From: Eubacteriaceae bacterium
GTDB taxonomy: Bacteria; Bacillota; Clostridia; Lachnospirales; Lachnospiraceae
Direction: 5' to 3'
Length of the DNA stretch: 64,000 nucleotides
Assembly: GCA_902363805.1 (NCBI GenBank)
Contig: CABJBF010000002.1
Coordinates: 186,001 to 250,000, forward strand
Part shown: piece after piece, positions 52,532-61,203 of the stretch
How the letters are laid out: every line of letters starts with the position of its first letter
Position numbering within the stretch: position 1 is the stretch's first letter
Notes under the pieces: generated by a model
The model's input: the letters and a program-made list of their open reading frames with translations, nothing else
The model's database searches: none
Told to the model about the DNA's origin: nothing
Position numbers and translations under genes: made by a program

Positions 52532-53172
52532 CAGGTGCATATTATGTAAGTAAGGTAATTAAAACAAAGGATTGTAATACTAATAATGTATCATATTTGA
52601 ATAATGGTATGAGTCAGGGACAACAGAATTATATGAAAAATGATATTATGAATATGAATTGGGCAAATATTCAATCAGAGTATAATTTTACATATAAAGA
52701 GACAGATACTAATAAACGTTTCTTATTATGGGGAGCATTAATGCACATAACTTCTGATACTTATGCACATAGGTCATGGACAAAAAATAGTTCAGGAAAT
52801 TGGGTACATATTGGAAGCTCAGATACAGATGATACAGGAAAAATTCCATTAAGATATGATGCAGCAAAGAAAGTTATAGAAAATATAATGAAAAAATGTA
52901 TTAAAAAAATGTATTAAAAAAATGTATTAAAAAAATGTATTAAAACATCAGCACCATATTCTTCAAATTACTTTATGAGTGAACAAATGGCACTTGATTC
53001 AAACTATTATAACGGAACATTTAAGTTGAAAAGATTGATGTTTTATGCAAGTGATAATAGTAAAAATGAACCTAACTATAATTCATATTATTTAAATTTA
53101 GGGTTAGGAACACAACCAGAAACAAGTGAAGAAATGGGAACGTTGATGGCATTAGGTGTCTATTTACATTGA
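52502..53172 (+). pseudogene. Zinc phospholipase C-like protein, split by a repeat expansion
   Basis: The frame opens upstream of the TTG at 52597 (about 52502: YIAGAYYVSKVIKTKD) and contains LLWGALMHITSDTYAHRSW, the HxxxDxxAH zinc motif of phospholipase C/nuclease-like proteins. It stops at a TAA inside a 13-bp tandem repeat (52891-52945). After the repeat the original frame resumes (TSAPYSSNYFMSEQMALDSN) to 53170. With one repeat unit the frame would be continuous. The N-terminus and any signal peptide are lost at the toxin junction. Confidence 0.6.
52891..52945. repeat. 13-bp tandem repeat, four copies, inside a coding frame
   Basis: TGTATT begins at 52897, 52910, 52923 and 52936, each followed by A7. 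Unit length 13 is not a multiple of three; the second unit brings TAA into frame. Confidence 0.92.
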
Positions 53173-53188
53173 TGGTGGAGGAAGGACT

Positions 53189-54049
53189 ATGAAAAGAACA
53201 ATTGCAATTGCAGCACTTTGTGCAGGTATAATGTTAACTACATTTCCATGCCAGGCAAAGGAAAGCGGAAATGTAAAAATTAACGCAAAGAATTTTCCAG
53301 ATACAATAGTAAGAGAATATGTGTCAGAAAAAATCGACAAAAATAATGACGGTTACCTTAGCAAAAAAGAAATATTAGCAGTGAAAACAATCATTATTGA
53401 TAAGAATAATTTGTATTGGGAGAATAAAGAGAAGCCAAAAGAAGATTATGAAATAATAGACTGCAAAGGCTTAGAAATTTTTACAAATGTTGAAAAAGTA
53501 AAACTTACAACATATTGTGATACTTATGTAAGTGAGTATGGCAACATAAAAAATATCAAAGTTTTAACAAAATTGACGAAGATAAAGAACTTGGAAATTA
53601 GTGGTGTTAATAACAGTAATTATGATTTCACAAAATTAAATAATTTAGAGAGGTTATGTATAAAAAGTACAAAACTTAAAAAACTGAATTTATCTAAGAA
53701 CGTCAAATTGAAAAATCTGAAGCTTGCATATAATCCTTTGTTGAAAAAAATTAATCTTACGAAAAACAAAAATTTAGAAAAGATTAATTTATACGGAAGC
53801 GGAGTTAAAAAAATTACACTGGGAAAAAATAACAAAATAAAAAATGCTAACCTAAATTGTACATTTATTAGCAATTATGAAAAATGTAATTTTAATCCAA
53901 AAACATTAAAAACTCTAAAAATATGCAATACACAGATTAAAAAAGTTAATTTGAAAAAGTACAAGAATCTAAAGAAATTGTCAGTTACAAAAGAGGTAAA
54001 AGTAATTGGCTATAAAGGTAAAAAAACAATTTACGATGAGACACTATAA
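53189..54049 (+). CDS. Secreted leucine-rich-repeat-like protein with EF-hand-like motif
   Basis: 286 residues. Signal peptide MKRTIAIAALCAGIMLTTFP (cut near CQAKES), then IDKNNDGYLSKKEI, an EF-hand/dockerin-like calcium loop, then about 7-8 Leu/Asn/Lys repeats (LKNLKLAYNPLLKKINLTKN and similar) that form a bacterial leucine-rich solenoid, and a basic end. Very high Lys and Asn. No sortase or membrane anchor. ATG at 53189 after GGAGGAAGG. Probably a surface-interacting or secreted protein; the partner is unknown. Terminator follows. Confidence 0.8.
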   Translation: MKRTIAIAALCAGIMLTTFPCQAKESGNVKINAKNFPDTIVREYVSEKIDKNNDGYLSKKEILAVKTIIIDKNNLYWENKEKPKEDYEIIDCKGLEIFTNVEKVKLTTYCDTYVSEYGNIKNIKVLTKLTKIKNLEISGVNNSNYDFTKLNNLERLCIKSTKLKKLNLSKNVKLKNLKLAYNPLLKKINLTKNKNLEKINLYGSGVKKITLGKNNKIKNANLNCTFISNYEKCNFNPKTLKTLKICNTQIKKVNLKKYKNLKKLSVTKEVKVIGYKGKKTIYDETL

Positions 54050-54054
54050 TTAAA

Positions 54055-54110
54055 AAAGGGAGCATACTACATTAGCGATTTACAAGCAGCTGTAGTATGC
54101 TCCCTTAAAT
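54055..54110. terminator. Bidirectional terminator
   Basis: GGGAGCATACTACA (54058-54071) pairs perfectly with TGTAGTATGCTCCC (54091-54104); A-run on the left, TTAAATTTATTT on the right. Serves the LRR gene and the convergent small membrane gene. Confidence 0.92.
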
Positions 54111-54326
54111 TTATTTATCTTCAATGTGCATTAGCCCATGTACAATCAATCCGATTCCCACAATTAACAGTAATATAAATAAATAGTGCAATAATATGGA
54201 GTTACCGGAAGAACTAACAACACTGTCGGCTAATAAAACGGCTTCACTTAAGTTATCAAGGGCAAGTCCTATGCAACCTGAAAGTAAACAGGTGCAACCT
54301 ATAATTATTATTGATAAGTATTTCAT
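54111..54326 (-). CDS. Small membrane protein, possible lipoprotein
   Basis: 71 residues: N-terminal hydrophobic segment ending in LSGC (lipobox-like), a short polar stretch, then a second membrane helix (LHYLFILLLIVGIGLIVHGL) and HIEDK. AAGGAG lies six bases before the ATG on the minus strand. Either a two-helix membrane protein or a tiny lipoprotein with one more anchor. Function unknown. Confidence 0.65.
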   Translation of the reverse strand: MKYLSIIIIGCTCLLSGCIGLALDNLSEAVLLADSVVSSSGNSILLHYLFILLLIVGIGLIVHGLMHIEDK

Positions 54327-54481
54327 TAAAAATCTCCTTCTAAAACAATAATTAAATACTATAGTTTCTTTAGTAAAAAGTCAACGCAAATATAAAATGC
54401 AAAAACCAAAATAATTTAAAAATTATATTTAAAATATGTTATTGTAAAAGTAAGAATAAAATTGTTGCGGAGTGAATGTAT

Positions 54482-54817
54482 ATGCAAGATATAAAAATAA
54501 AAAATTACAAAAGGCTTATTTTATCTGTTTTTATTGGAGCTAGTTTAATTTCGATTATGCAAGTGACAATATTACAGGTTTTATTAACGTGCTTTATTTG
54601 CTTTGTTGTATTCGATTTTTTGAAAAAAAGAAAGCAGAATGAATTAGGAAAATGTAATCATTTTGTTATTGAATGTGTTATTGTTACTTCTTTTGCATTA
54701 AGTGAAATATTGGGGAATTTTATTGGTATATATAATGTACATACGTGTAATTTCTTTGGGTTAGGTATCGCATTATTATGTGTAATATTGGAAGGAGTTT
54801 TCTTATTTAAGGAATAA
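54482..54817 (+). CDS. Small polytopic membrane protein
   Basis: 111 residues with about four membrane helices (starting YKRLILSVFIGASLISIMQV, LQVLLTCFICFVVFDFL, ECVIVTSFALSEILGNFIG, LGIALLCVILEGVFLF) and a basic inside loop KKRKQNE. ATG at 54482 is nine bases from GGAG; ATG at 54476 is too close. Not recognised. It may be an island gene or a normal chromosomal gene near the right edge. Confidence 0.6.
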   Translation: MQDIKIKNYKRLILSVFIGASLISIMQVTILQVLLTCFICFVVFDFLKKRKQNELGKCNHFVIECVIVTSFALSEILGNFIGIYNVHTCNFFGLGIALLCVILEGVFLFKE

Positions 54818-55064
54818 AGAGTGTAATTCGTTTAACGCCTTTTATGAAGCCAGCCTTTTTTGCATATGCTTGTTGATAGTAGAGCATAGTTATATCGTAC
54901 ATTTGGTATCCCAAGTTGACAATTGGAAATAAGTAGTAAGAAAGTGTCGTCAAACTGTCGTCATTTTCTCACGCAAGTAGAAATAATGACAACATAAACA
55001 GCAACAATACACAATGGAAACAATGAAAATAAAACAAGATATACCAAACAATGATGAAATAATT
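54818..55064. other. Spacer left of tuf fragment 2
   Basis: No supported gene. A minus-strand stretch (about 54910-54830) is open for about 35 codons (YDITMLYYQQAYAKKAGFIK) and could be the end of a recombinase-like or other gene; too short to name. AGTGTCGTC/ACTGTCGTC are short direct repeats at 54945-54963. Confidence 0.3.
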
Positions 55065-55122
55065 CCGTGAAGGTGGTAGAACAGTAGGTTCAGGTAAGGT
55101 TGCTACTATTGTTATGGAATAG
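55065..55122 (+). repeat. 3' end of tuf (EF-Tu), direct repeat copy 2
   Basis: Encodes REGGRTVGSGKVATIVME plus TAG. The first 33 bases equal those of copy 1 (49284-49316). As there, similarity to tuf begins sharply at CCGTGAA. It probably marks a recombination or attachment site 5.78 kb from copy 1. Confidence 0.85.
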
Positions 55123-55451
55123 TTGTCTATGAAGGTTATGAGGGGGTAAATAGCTTTTTGATGCTTAACATGCAGGAGAGTCTGAATCTTTCGCCAGAAT
55201 ATGTTTTGATAGGTTTTATTTTTCGATTTGGAGCACCAAAAGAAATAAGGGTGTCAAATATAATTGTGGAAGCAGGAATTGAGCAGATATGCGATGTATG
55301 TGGAATTAAACTTCGCAGAATAAAAAGATTAAAATGATTGGAAGAGTACAAAGATAGTTATACAATAGAAAAATATTATTTTGAAAACAGAGAGCAAAAA
55401 TTAGGCGAAATATGGGGATATTTTCTGATTGACACATATACTAAATTATGA
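55123..55451 (+). pseudogene. C-terminal part of an unidentified protein, interrupted by TGA
   Basis: Open from the tuf fragment: VVYEGYEGVNSFLMLNMQES, VLIGFIFRFGAPKEIRVSNI, VEAGIEQICDVCGIKLRRIK, TGA at 55335, then LEEYKDSYTIEKYYFENREQ to a TGA at 55449. Good protein composition. The GAPKEIRVSN and CGIKLxRIKRLK blocks recall a Lachnospiraceae protein family whose name I cannot give with confidence. The start was replaced by the tuf fragment. Confidence 0.5.
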
Positions 55452-55457
55452 TAAATT
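55429..55457 (+). promoter_or_regulatory. Possible promoter of the riboswitch-ATPase unit
   Basis: TTGACA (55429-55434), 17-base spacer, TAAATT (55452-55457). The -35 is perfect, the -10 weak. It lies within the end of the broken frame. Confidence 0.5.
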
Positions 55458-55464
55458 TTTTATA

Positions 55465-55599
55465 ACAGAGAGGGAGTAGTTGCATGCAATGCATGTTCTG
55501 ATTTTCGTCAGTACGTTCTATAAGAACCGGAGGTCAGAGAACTATTTTTGATTTAAAAGATTATCATTTGATAATTAATTAAATTTAAGTAAGTTAAAC
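55465..55599 (+). promoter_or_regulatory. Candidate Mn2+-sensing (yybP-ykoY-type) riboswitch aptamer
   Basis: GGGAGTAG (55472-55479), the hallmark loop of this class, is followed by a stem region and CGTCAGTACG and hairpins (CGTTCT/AGAAC and an outer GTTCT/AGAAC). A full terminator comes next and then a P-type ATPase, the most typical target. I could not draw the whole consensus, so the class is inferred from the hallmark and context. Confidence 0.55.
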
Positions 55600-55642
55600 G
55601 AGACTTTTTGTGCAATGTTTATGCACAAAAGGTCTCTTTTTT
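55600..55642 (+). terminator. Riboswitch expression-platform terminator
   Basis: GAGACTTTTTGTGCA (55600-55614) pairs with TGCACAAAAGGTCTC (55622-55636), one mismatch or wobble, then TTTTTT. It ends 18 bases before the ATPase start, so it must be bypassed for expression. Confidence 0.92.
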
Positions 55643-55659
55643 ATTATCAGGAGGTTGCT

Positions 55660-58272
55660 ATGAAAGAAGTGTATCAAAAAACAAAAGAAGAATTATTTAA
55701 TGAGTATGGAAATTCGCAGGGACTAAATGATGAAAAAGCAAGTGAATATCTTGAAAAGTATGGTGAAAACACATTAATTTCAAAAAAGAAAAAAAGTGTT
55801 GCAAGAGTGTTTTTAGAACAATTTGCGGATTTGCTTGTAATTATTCTTATTATAGCCGCCGTAGTGTCTATGATGACAGGAAATTCAGAAAGTACAGTTG
55901 TAATAATAGTAGTTATAGTTATGAATGCAATATTAGGGACTGTTCAGTATGTAAAAGCTGAGAAATCATTAGATTCTTTGAAAGAATTATCAGCACCTAA
56001 AACAAAAGTCCTTAGAAATGGAATAAAACAGGAATTAGAATCTAAGTATGTTGTTCCCGGGGATATTTTAATTTTAGAAACTGGAGATATGATTGTAGCC
56101 GATGGAAGAATAATTGAAAATTATTCATTGCAGGTAAATGAAAGCTCGCTTACGGGAGAGTCAACGAATGTTGATAAATTTGATAAAAATATTCAAAGTG
56201 AAGTATCATTAGCTGACAGATGCAATATGGTTTATTCAGGAAGTCTTGTTACTTATGGAAGGGCAAATGTTTTAGTAACTGCTACAGGAATGAATACTGA
56301 AATGGGAAAAATTGCTGATTTAATGAATATGACTCAGGATAAAAAGACTCCTTTGCAGATAAGCCTTGATAATTTTAGTAAAAAACTTGCATTAATAATT
56401 ATGGGAATAAGTGTTGTTGTGTTTGGCCTTTCATTGTGGCAGGGAAATAAAATACTCGATTCACTTATGTTTGCAGTTGCATTAGCTGTAGCAGCAATTC
56501 CTGAGGCGTTAAGTTCAATAGTAACAATTGTTCAGGCTATGGGAACAAGAAAAATGGCAAAGGATAATGCAATTATAAAGGAATTAAAGGCAGTGGAAAG
56601 TTTAGGCTGTGTTTCTGTAATATGTTCAGATAAAACAGGAACACTAACACAGAATAAAATGACCGTACAGCAGATTTATATAGATGGCCAATGCATTATT
56701 CCCGAAGAATTGGATGTTAATAATCAGTTACACAGGTATTTGCTATATGATGCAATTTTAAATAATGATTCATCAATCCAGGGCGGAAATAATATTGGAG
56801 ATCCTACAGAGACTTGTTTGCTTGAAATGGTTAAGAAAACAGATTTGCATAAAATGGGAATTTCAGATGAAGATATACGAATATTGATGCCAAGATTAGA
56901 AGAAATCCCATTTGACTCAGAAAGAAAACTTATGAGTAGCAAATATGAAATTCATAAGGTACCAACGATTCTTACAAAAGGGGCAGTAGATGTTTTAATT
57001 GATAGAATCGAAAATATTTCGACAAGCAATGGAGTCAGAAAAATAACGAAAGAAGACAAAGAAAAGATTATAAAACAAAATCAAATTTTTTCGGAGAATG
57101 GACTTAGGGTTCTTGCATTTGTATATAAGGAATGTGAAGAGTGCCATTGCTTATCAACAAAAAGCGAGCATGGTTATACTTTTATAGGTTTAGTTTCAAT
57201 GATAGACCCGCCGAGAGAAGAATCAATGGAGGCAGTAAAGAAAGCAAAAGAGGCAGGAATTAAGCCTATAATGATTACAGGTGACCATAAAGTAACAGCC
57301 ACAGCCATAGCAAAATCTATAGGAATATATAAAGAAGGAGATGTGGCACTTACAGGTAAAGAAGTTGATGAAATGACGGATGATGAGCTTGAAAATGTAT
57401 TAGATAAGGTGTCTGTATATGCGAGAGTATCACCTGAAAACAAAATAAGAATAGTCGATGCATGGCAACACAAAGGAAATATAGTTGCAATGACAGGAGA
57501 TGGTGTAAATGATGCGCCGGCTTTAAAGAAAGCGGATATAGGAATAGCTATGGGAATAACAGGAACAGAGGTTTCAAAAGACGCTGCTGATATGATTTTA
57601 GCAGATGATAATTTTGCAACTATTATTAAGGCAGTTTTAAATGGAAGGAATGTATATAGAAATATTTTGAATGCAATATTGTTTTTATTATCCGGAAATT
57701 TGGCAGCTATTTTAGTAGTACTTTATTGTTCGTTAATGGCATTAGACGTTCCATTTAAACCGGTTCATTTGCTATTTATTAATTTGCTTACTGATTCTTT
57801 GCCGGCACTTGCAATTGGGATGGAGCCATCTGATAACTTATTATTAAAGAAGAAACCAAGAAATCCTAAGAAAGGCATTTTTACAAGAAATATATCTATA
57901 AAGTTAATAGTTTACGGTATATTAATAGGAACTGTAACATTAAGTGCTTTTTATATAGGGGATAAGATTAATCCGCTTACTGCAAGTACAATGGCATTTG
58001 CAACATTAACACTTGCCAGATTATTTCATGGATTTAATTGTAGAAGTGAAAGTTCTATTTTTAAAATTGGAATTAAAAGTAATTTATGGAGTGTAGCAGC
58101 ATTTGTTATCGGAACTTTAATGCTTGGATTTGTAATTTTTGTAAAATTTATGCATTCAATGTTTATGATTGCTCCGTTAACGGGTATTCAAATTATTGAA
58201 ATAATTGCATTAGCATTTGTGCCAACCGTTATAATTCAGGTAGTCAAAGTAGTAGTTGAAAAAATAAAATAA
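55660..58272 (+). CDS. P-type cation-transporting ATPase (Ca2+/Mn2+ type, SERCA/PMCA-like)
   Basis: 870 residues. N-terminal cation-ATPase domain, LTGES actuator, PEALSS in TM4 (ion site), phosphorylation motif SDKTGTLTQNK, KGAVD nucleotide-binding, TGDGVNDAPALKKADIGIAMG hinge and C-terminal helices with NLLTDSLPALAIGMEPSD. This fits the type II calcium pump group, some members of which export manganese. The start at 55660 follows AGGAGG; frames beginning at 55615 would fall inside the terminator. Together with the candidate Mn riboswitch, Mn2+ (or Ca2+) export is the likeliest role. Confidence 0.93.
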   Translation: MKEVYQKTKEELFNEYGNSQGLNDEKASEYLEKYGENTLISKKKKSVARVFLEQFADLLVIILIIAAVVSMMTGNSESTVVIIVVIVMNAILGTVQYVKAEKSLDSLKELSAPKTKVLRNGIKQELESKYVVPGDILILETGDMIVADGRIIENYSLQVNESSLTGESTNVDKFDKNIQSEVSLADRCNMVYSGSLVTYGRANVLVTATGMNTEMGKIADLMNMTQDKKTPLQISLDNFSKKLALIIMGISVVVFGLSLWQGNKILDSLMFAVALAVAAIPEALSSIVTIVQAMGTRKMAKDNAIIKELKAVESLGCVSVICSDKTGTLTQNKMTVQQIYIDGQCIIPEELDVNNQLHRYLLYDAILNNDSSIQGGNNIGDPTETCLLEMVKKTDLHKMGISDEDIRILMPRLEEIPFDSERKLMSSKYEIHKVPTILTKGAVDVLIDRIENISTSNGVRKITKEDKEKIIKQNQIFSENGLRVLAFVYKECEECHCLSTKSEHGYTFIGLVSMIDPPREESMEAVKKAKEAGIKPIMITGDHKVTATAIAKSIGIYKEGDVALTGKEVDEMTDDELENVLDKVSVYARVSPENKIRIVDAWQHKGNIVAMTGDGVNDAPALKKADIGIAMGITGTEVSKDAADMILADDNFATIIKAVLNGRNVYRNILNAILFLLSGNLAAILVVLYCSLMALDVPFKPVHLLFINLLTDSLPALAIGMEPSDNLLLKKKPRNPKKGIFTRNISIKLIVYGILIGTVTLSAFYIGDKINPLTASTMAFATLTLARLFHGFNCRSESSIFKIGIKSNLWSVAAFVIGTLMLGFVIFVKFMHSMFMIAPLTGIQIIEIIALAFVPTVIIQVVKVVVEKIK

Positions 58273-58369
58273 AACAGTTATTTAATTTTTTGATATTTTT
58301 AATTTTGAAAGGGGATAGTTTATTTAGTAATGTGAAAAGTAAATTTAGTAAAAAAAGTATGAAAAATTA

Positions 58370-58398
58370 GTGACAATTAAAAAATATGATGTTATAGT
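58370..58398 (+). promoter_or_regulatory. Promoter upstream of the amidase leader
   Basis: GTGACA (58370-58375), 17-base spacer, TATAGT (58393-58398): five of six matches in each box. Confidence 0.7.
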
Positions 58399-58404
58399 AC
58401 CGCC

Positions 58405-58479
58405 TAACGAAATAAATGACAAACAAGGACGTTTGGATTTGCACATTGTGTAATGAAAAACGTCTTATTTTTTTCGTTA
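58405..58479 (+). terminator. Leader hairpin with T-run (possible attenuator)
   Basis: GACGTTT (58428-58434) pairs with AAACGTC (58458-58464), followed by TTATTTTTTT; outer TAACGAAA (58405-58412) can pair with TTTCGTTA (58472-58479). It stands between the promoter and the leader RNA, so it may attenuate transcription of the amidase, or end a short RNA. Confidence 0.6.
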
Positions 58480-58492
58480 TTAAATCATGAAA

Positions 58493-58581
58493 GAAACAAA
58501 TGTAAATTAAGTTTACTTTCAAATGTTTCCCATGATTAGTCGCTGACCAAAGTGATGCGACAATACATATTATACAAGGAG
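58493..58581 (+). ncRNA. Structured leader RNA of the amidase gene (copy B)
   Basis: P1 GAAAC (58493-58497) with GTTTC (58525-58529); P2 GTAAA (58502-58506) with TTTAC (58512-58516); TTAGTC; P3 GTCGC (58539-58543) with GCGAC (58557-58561), loop with CTGACC as in copy A; then CAATACATA and AAGGAG (58576-58581). Compared with copy A, P3 pair C-G has become T-A, and P2 has wholly changed while staying paired. Confidence 0.7.
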
Positions 58582-58591
58582 AAAAAAGCCT

Positions 58592-60916
58592 ATGAGAAAA
58601 GAAATGTTAAAGAAAAGTATTGGAACAATTGTGATGACAATTGCTTTAGTAGGAACATCAATACCCGGCGTTACTGTTAGTCCTGTTAAAGTAAATGCAG
58701 ATGTTGCAACTACAGTAAGTGCATCATCAAATGAAGTAGGAAAACTTGAAAGTATTTTCACTACAATTGATTTAATGGATGCTTCCATTAGTGAATTGGA
58801 AACGGCAATGGAAAAAGGAGAACTTACTGCAGAGCAGTTAGTACAGATGTATATAGACAGAATAAATGCATACGATAAATCGCTTGATTTAAATTCTATT
58901 ATTACAATTAATTCAAAAGCTTTGGATGAAGCAAAAGAATTAGATAAGGAAAGAGCAGCAGGAAAAATAAAAGGAAAACTTCATGGTATTCCAATTATTG
59001 TAAAAGATAATTACGATGTTGAAGGTATGCCGACAAGTGCAGGATGTAAGGCATTGAAAGATTCAATTGCACCTGATGACTCTTATGCGGTAAAAAAATT
59101 AAAAGAAGAAGGCGCAATTATATTAGCAAAGGCAAATATGTCTGAGTTTGCATCAAGTGGTTCAAATTCCCGTTCAACATTAGGAGGAGCTGTTCATAAT
59201 GCATACGATACAGAAAGAACAGCAGCAGGTTCTTCAGGAGGTACAGCAGTTGCCATAACATCAAATTTTGCAACAGCAGGTTTAGGAACAGATACAGGTT
59301 CATCAATTAGACGTCCGTCATCATTCTCTAATTTGTATGGCTTAAGACCTTCAAAAGGATTAACATCAATTGATGGCGTTGTTCCGCTTAATGGAGATAG
59401 AGATGTAACAGGACCTATTTGTAGAAGTGCAGAAGATTTGGCAACAATTATGACAGCAATTGCGGGAACAGATGCTAATGACAGTTATACAGTTGATGCA
59501 AATGCAGATTCATTAAAACCTGCAAACGGATATGAATCAGGACTTAAAGCAGATGGCTTAAAAGGAAAGAAAATAGGTTATTTGTCAAATTCATTTGGAT
59601 ATTATGTGGCAAATGATGATTCTGATGCGGGTGAAAGAACTACAGAATTAGACAGTAAAATTAGTGACATGGTTGAGAAAGCAAAGGGAAATTTGGAAGC
59701 AGGAGGCGCTGAATTAGTAGATATTTCACAGTATATTCCTGAATCACTTATTACTTCTCTTAGACAGGCAGCACCTTATGCAAATGTATTTGAATGGGAT
59801 TTAGATACATACTTTGCATCGCTTGGACCTGCAGCACCTATTAAAACTGCATATGAATTAATCAATAATTATAAATATGGAGAAGATTATACTAATGTAA
59901 GTATTAGAAATCCAATTGAAGATTTTTCGACAATGACAAATCCAAGAACTACAGAAAACTGGCAGTCATGCTGGAATGGAATGGTTAATTTCAGAACAAC
60001 AATTTCTAATATTTTGAAAGAACATGATATTGATGCAGTTGCATATGTATCACAGACAGATGTGGCAGATATTGAAACAACTTCTAACAACAAAAATAAT
60101 GCAGCTTCATATATAAATTACTTTGGACCTGTAGCAGGATTACCTGATATGATGATTCCAATGGGATTTGCTAAAGCTGACCCTGATAATGGATATGAAA
60201 CAGAAATGCCACTTGGTATGTCATTATTTACAAGTTATGGAAATGAAGAAAAGCTTATTGAAATTGCATATTCTTATGAACAGACAGCAGGAGAGAACAT
60301 AAGAAAACAGCCATCTACAGTTCCTGCATTAGAGGATAAGAACGTTGATAAATTCTTAGATAAATTAATTGATAAAACTGATAGCATTGATTTTAGCGAG
60401 TACACAGTTTATCCAAATGGTAAGGTAAATGTATTGTTAAATAAATATGCAGAGGCTACAGAAGTTGACAGAAGCGATGTATATGAAACATATGAAGCTA
60501 CATATGATTTGGCAAAGGCTTACGATTCATTAATGAATAAATTACTTGCAAATAAAAAAGTAACAACACCTGCAAAAGACAAAACACCTACAGCAAATAC
60601 ATCTACTGTAACAACACCTACAACAGAAACTGTAAGTGCACCGGCAAAAGCAAAGATTTCAAAGATTACAAAAGCAAAGAAGTCTATGAAGATTGCCATT
60701 AGAAAACAGGCTGGTGTCAAAGGATATCAGATTAAATATTCAACATCAAAGAAATTTGTGGCTAAGAAAACAAAGACAGTAACTACATCAAAAGCTAAAG
60801 TGACAGTTAAGAAAATAAATGTTAAAAAGACATACTATGTTAAAGTAAGAGCTTATAAACTTATTGATGGCAAAGTAACATACGGTGCTTATTCAAAAGT
60901 AAAGAAAGTAAGTTAA
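58592..60916 (+). CDS. Secreted amidase-signature-family hydrolase with Fn3-like tail
   Basis: 774 residues. Signal peptide (MRKEMLKKSIGTIVMTIALV.., cut near VNADVA). Amidase signature domain: KGKLHGIPIIVKDNYD (Lys138), RTAAGSSGGTAVAI (Ser214/215) and TDTGSSIRRPS (nucleophile Ser238) give a Ser-cisSer-Lys triad; the usual GGSIR reads GSSIR. After about residue 650 a Thr/Pro linker (PAKDKTPTANTSTVTTPTT) leads to a Lys-rich Fn3-like domain (GYQIKYSTSKKF...YYVKVRAYKLIDGKVTYGAYSKVKKV). Such tails may bind cell wall or substrate. Extracellular amide substrate unknown. Leader RNA copy B and AAGGAG precede it. Confidence 0.9.
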   Translation: MRKEMLKKSIGTIVMTIALVGTSIPGVTVSPVKVNADVATTVSASSNEVGKLESIFTTIDLMDASISELETAMEKGELTAEQLVQMYIDRINAYDKSLDLNSIITINSKALDEAKELDKERAAGKIKGKLHGIPIIVKDNYDVEGMPTSAGCKALKDSIAPDDSYAVKKLKEEGAIILAKANMSEFASSGSNSRSTLGGAVHNAYDTERTAAGSSGGTAVAITSNFATAGLGTDTGSSIRRPSSFSNLYGLRPSKGLTSIDGVVPLNGDRDVTGPICRSAEDLATIMTAIAGTDANDSYTVDANADSLKPANGYESGLKADGLKGKKIGYLSNSFGYYVANDDSDAGERTTELDSKISDMVEKAKGNLEAGGAELVDISQYIPESLITSLRQAAPYANVFEWDLDTYFASLGPAAPIKTAYELINNYKYGEDYTNVSIRNPIEDFSTMTNPRTTENWQSCWNGMVNFRTTISNILKEHDIDAVAYVSQTDVADIETTSNNKNNAASYINYFGPVAGLPDMMIPMGFAKADPDNGYETEMPLGMSLFTSYGNEEKLIEIAYSYEQTAGENIRKQPSTVPALEDKNVDKFLDKLIDKTDSIDFSEYTVYPNGKVNVLLNKYAEATEVDRSDVYETYEATYDLAKAYDSLMNKLLANKKVTTPAKDKTPTANTSTVTTPTTETVSAPAKAKISKITKAKKSMKIAIRKQAGVKGYQIKYSTSKKFVAKKTKTVTTSKAKVTVKKINVKKTYYVKVRAYKLIDGKVTYGAYSKVKKVS

Positions 60917-61002
60917 TAAATGATTACAAATAAATAGTTTTAATAAAATGTAATTAGTTATTAAAAATAAAATATTATGTAAAAGATATAATTACAAATT
61001 AA

Positions 61003-61086
61003 TAAAAATACGGATATTCAGGTTTCAATTGATATGTGTAAAAATTTAGAACACATATCATAAACTTAGACTATCCGTATTTTTAT
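61003..61086 (+). terminator. Terminator after the amidase gene
   Basis: AAAATACGGATA pairs with TATCCGTATTTTT; inner GATATGTGT (61031-61039) with ACACATATC (61051-61059). T-run at the end. The remaining spacer to 61203 has nothing clear. Confidence 0.85.
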
Positions 61087-61203
61087 ATATGCCTATATTG
61101 TGAAAATGTAGGATTTACAATTATAAACTTAGAATATTTTTTGCCAACATAGAACATTGTATAAGTGTTTTGCCAAAAGAAAACTTTGATGTGTAAAAAA
61201 TAT

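Noticed and set aside
36589..55451. UGA reassigned as glycine or tryptophan in the island
   Set aside because: UAA and UAG interrupt genes too, and intact neighbours end at TGA exactly where their domains end (36050, 36592, 37487, 40929). Nonsense mutation is simpler.
55615..55659. N-terminal extension of the P-type ATPase (start at 55615)
   Set aside because: It would be translated through the terminator hairpin; the ATG at 55660 has AGGAGG and begins the conserved domain.
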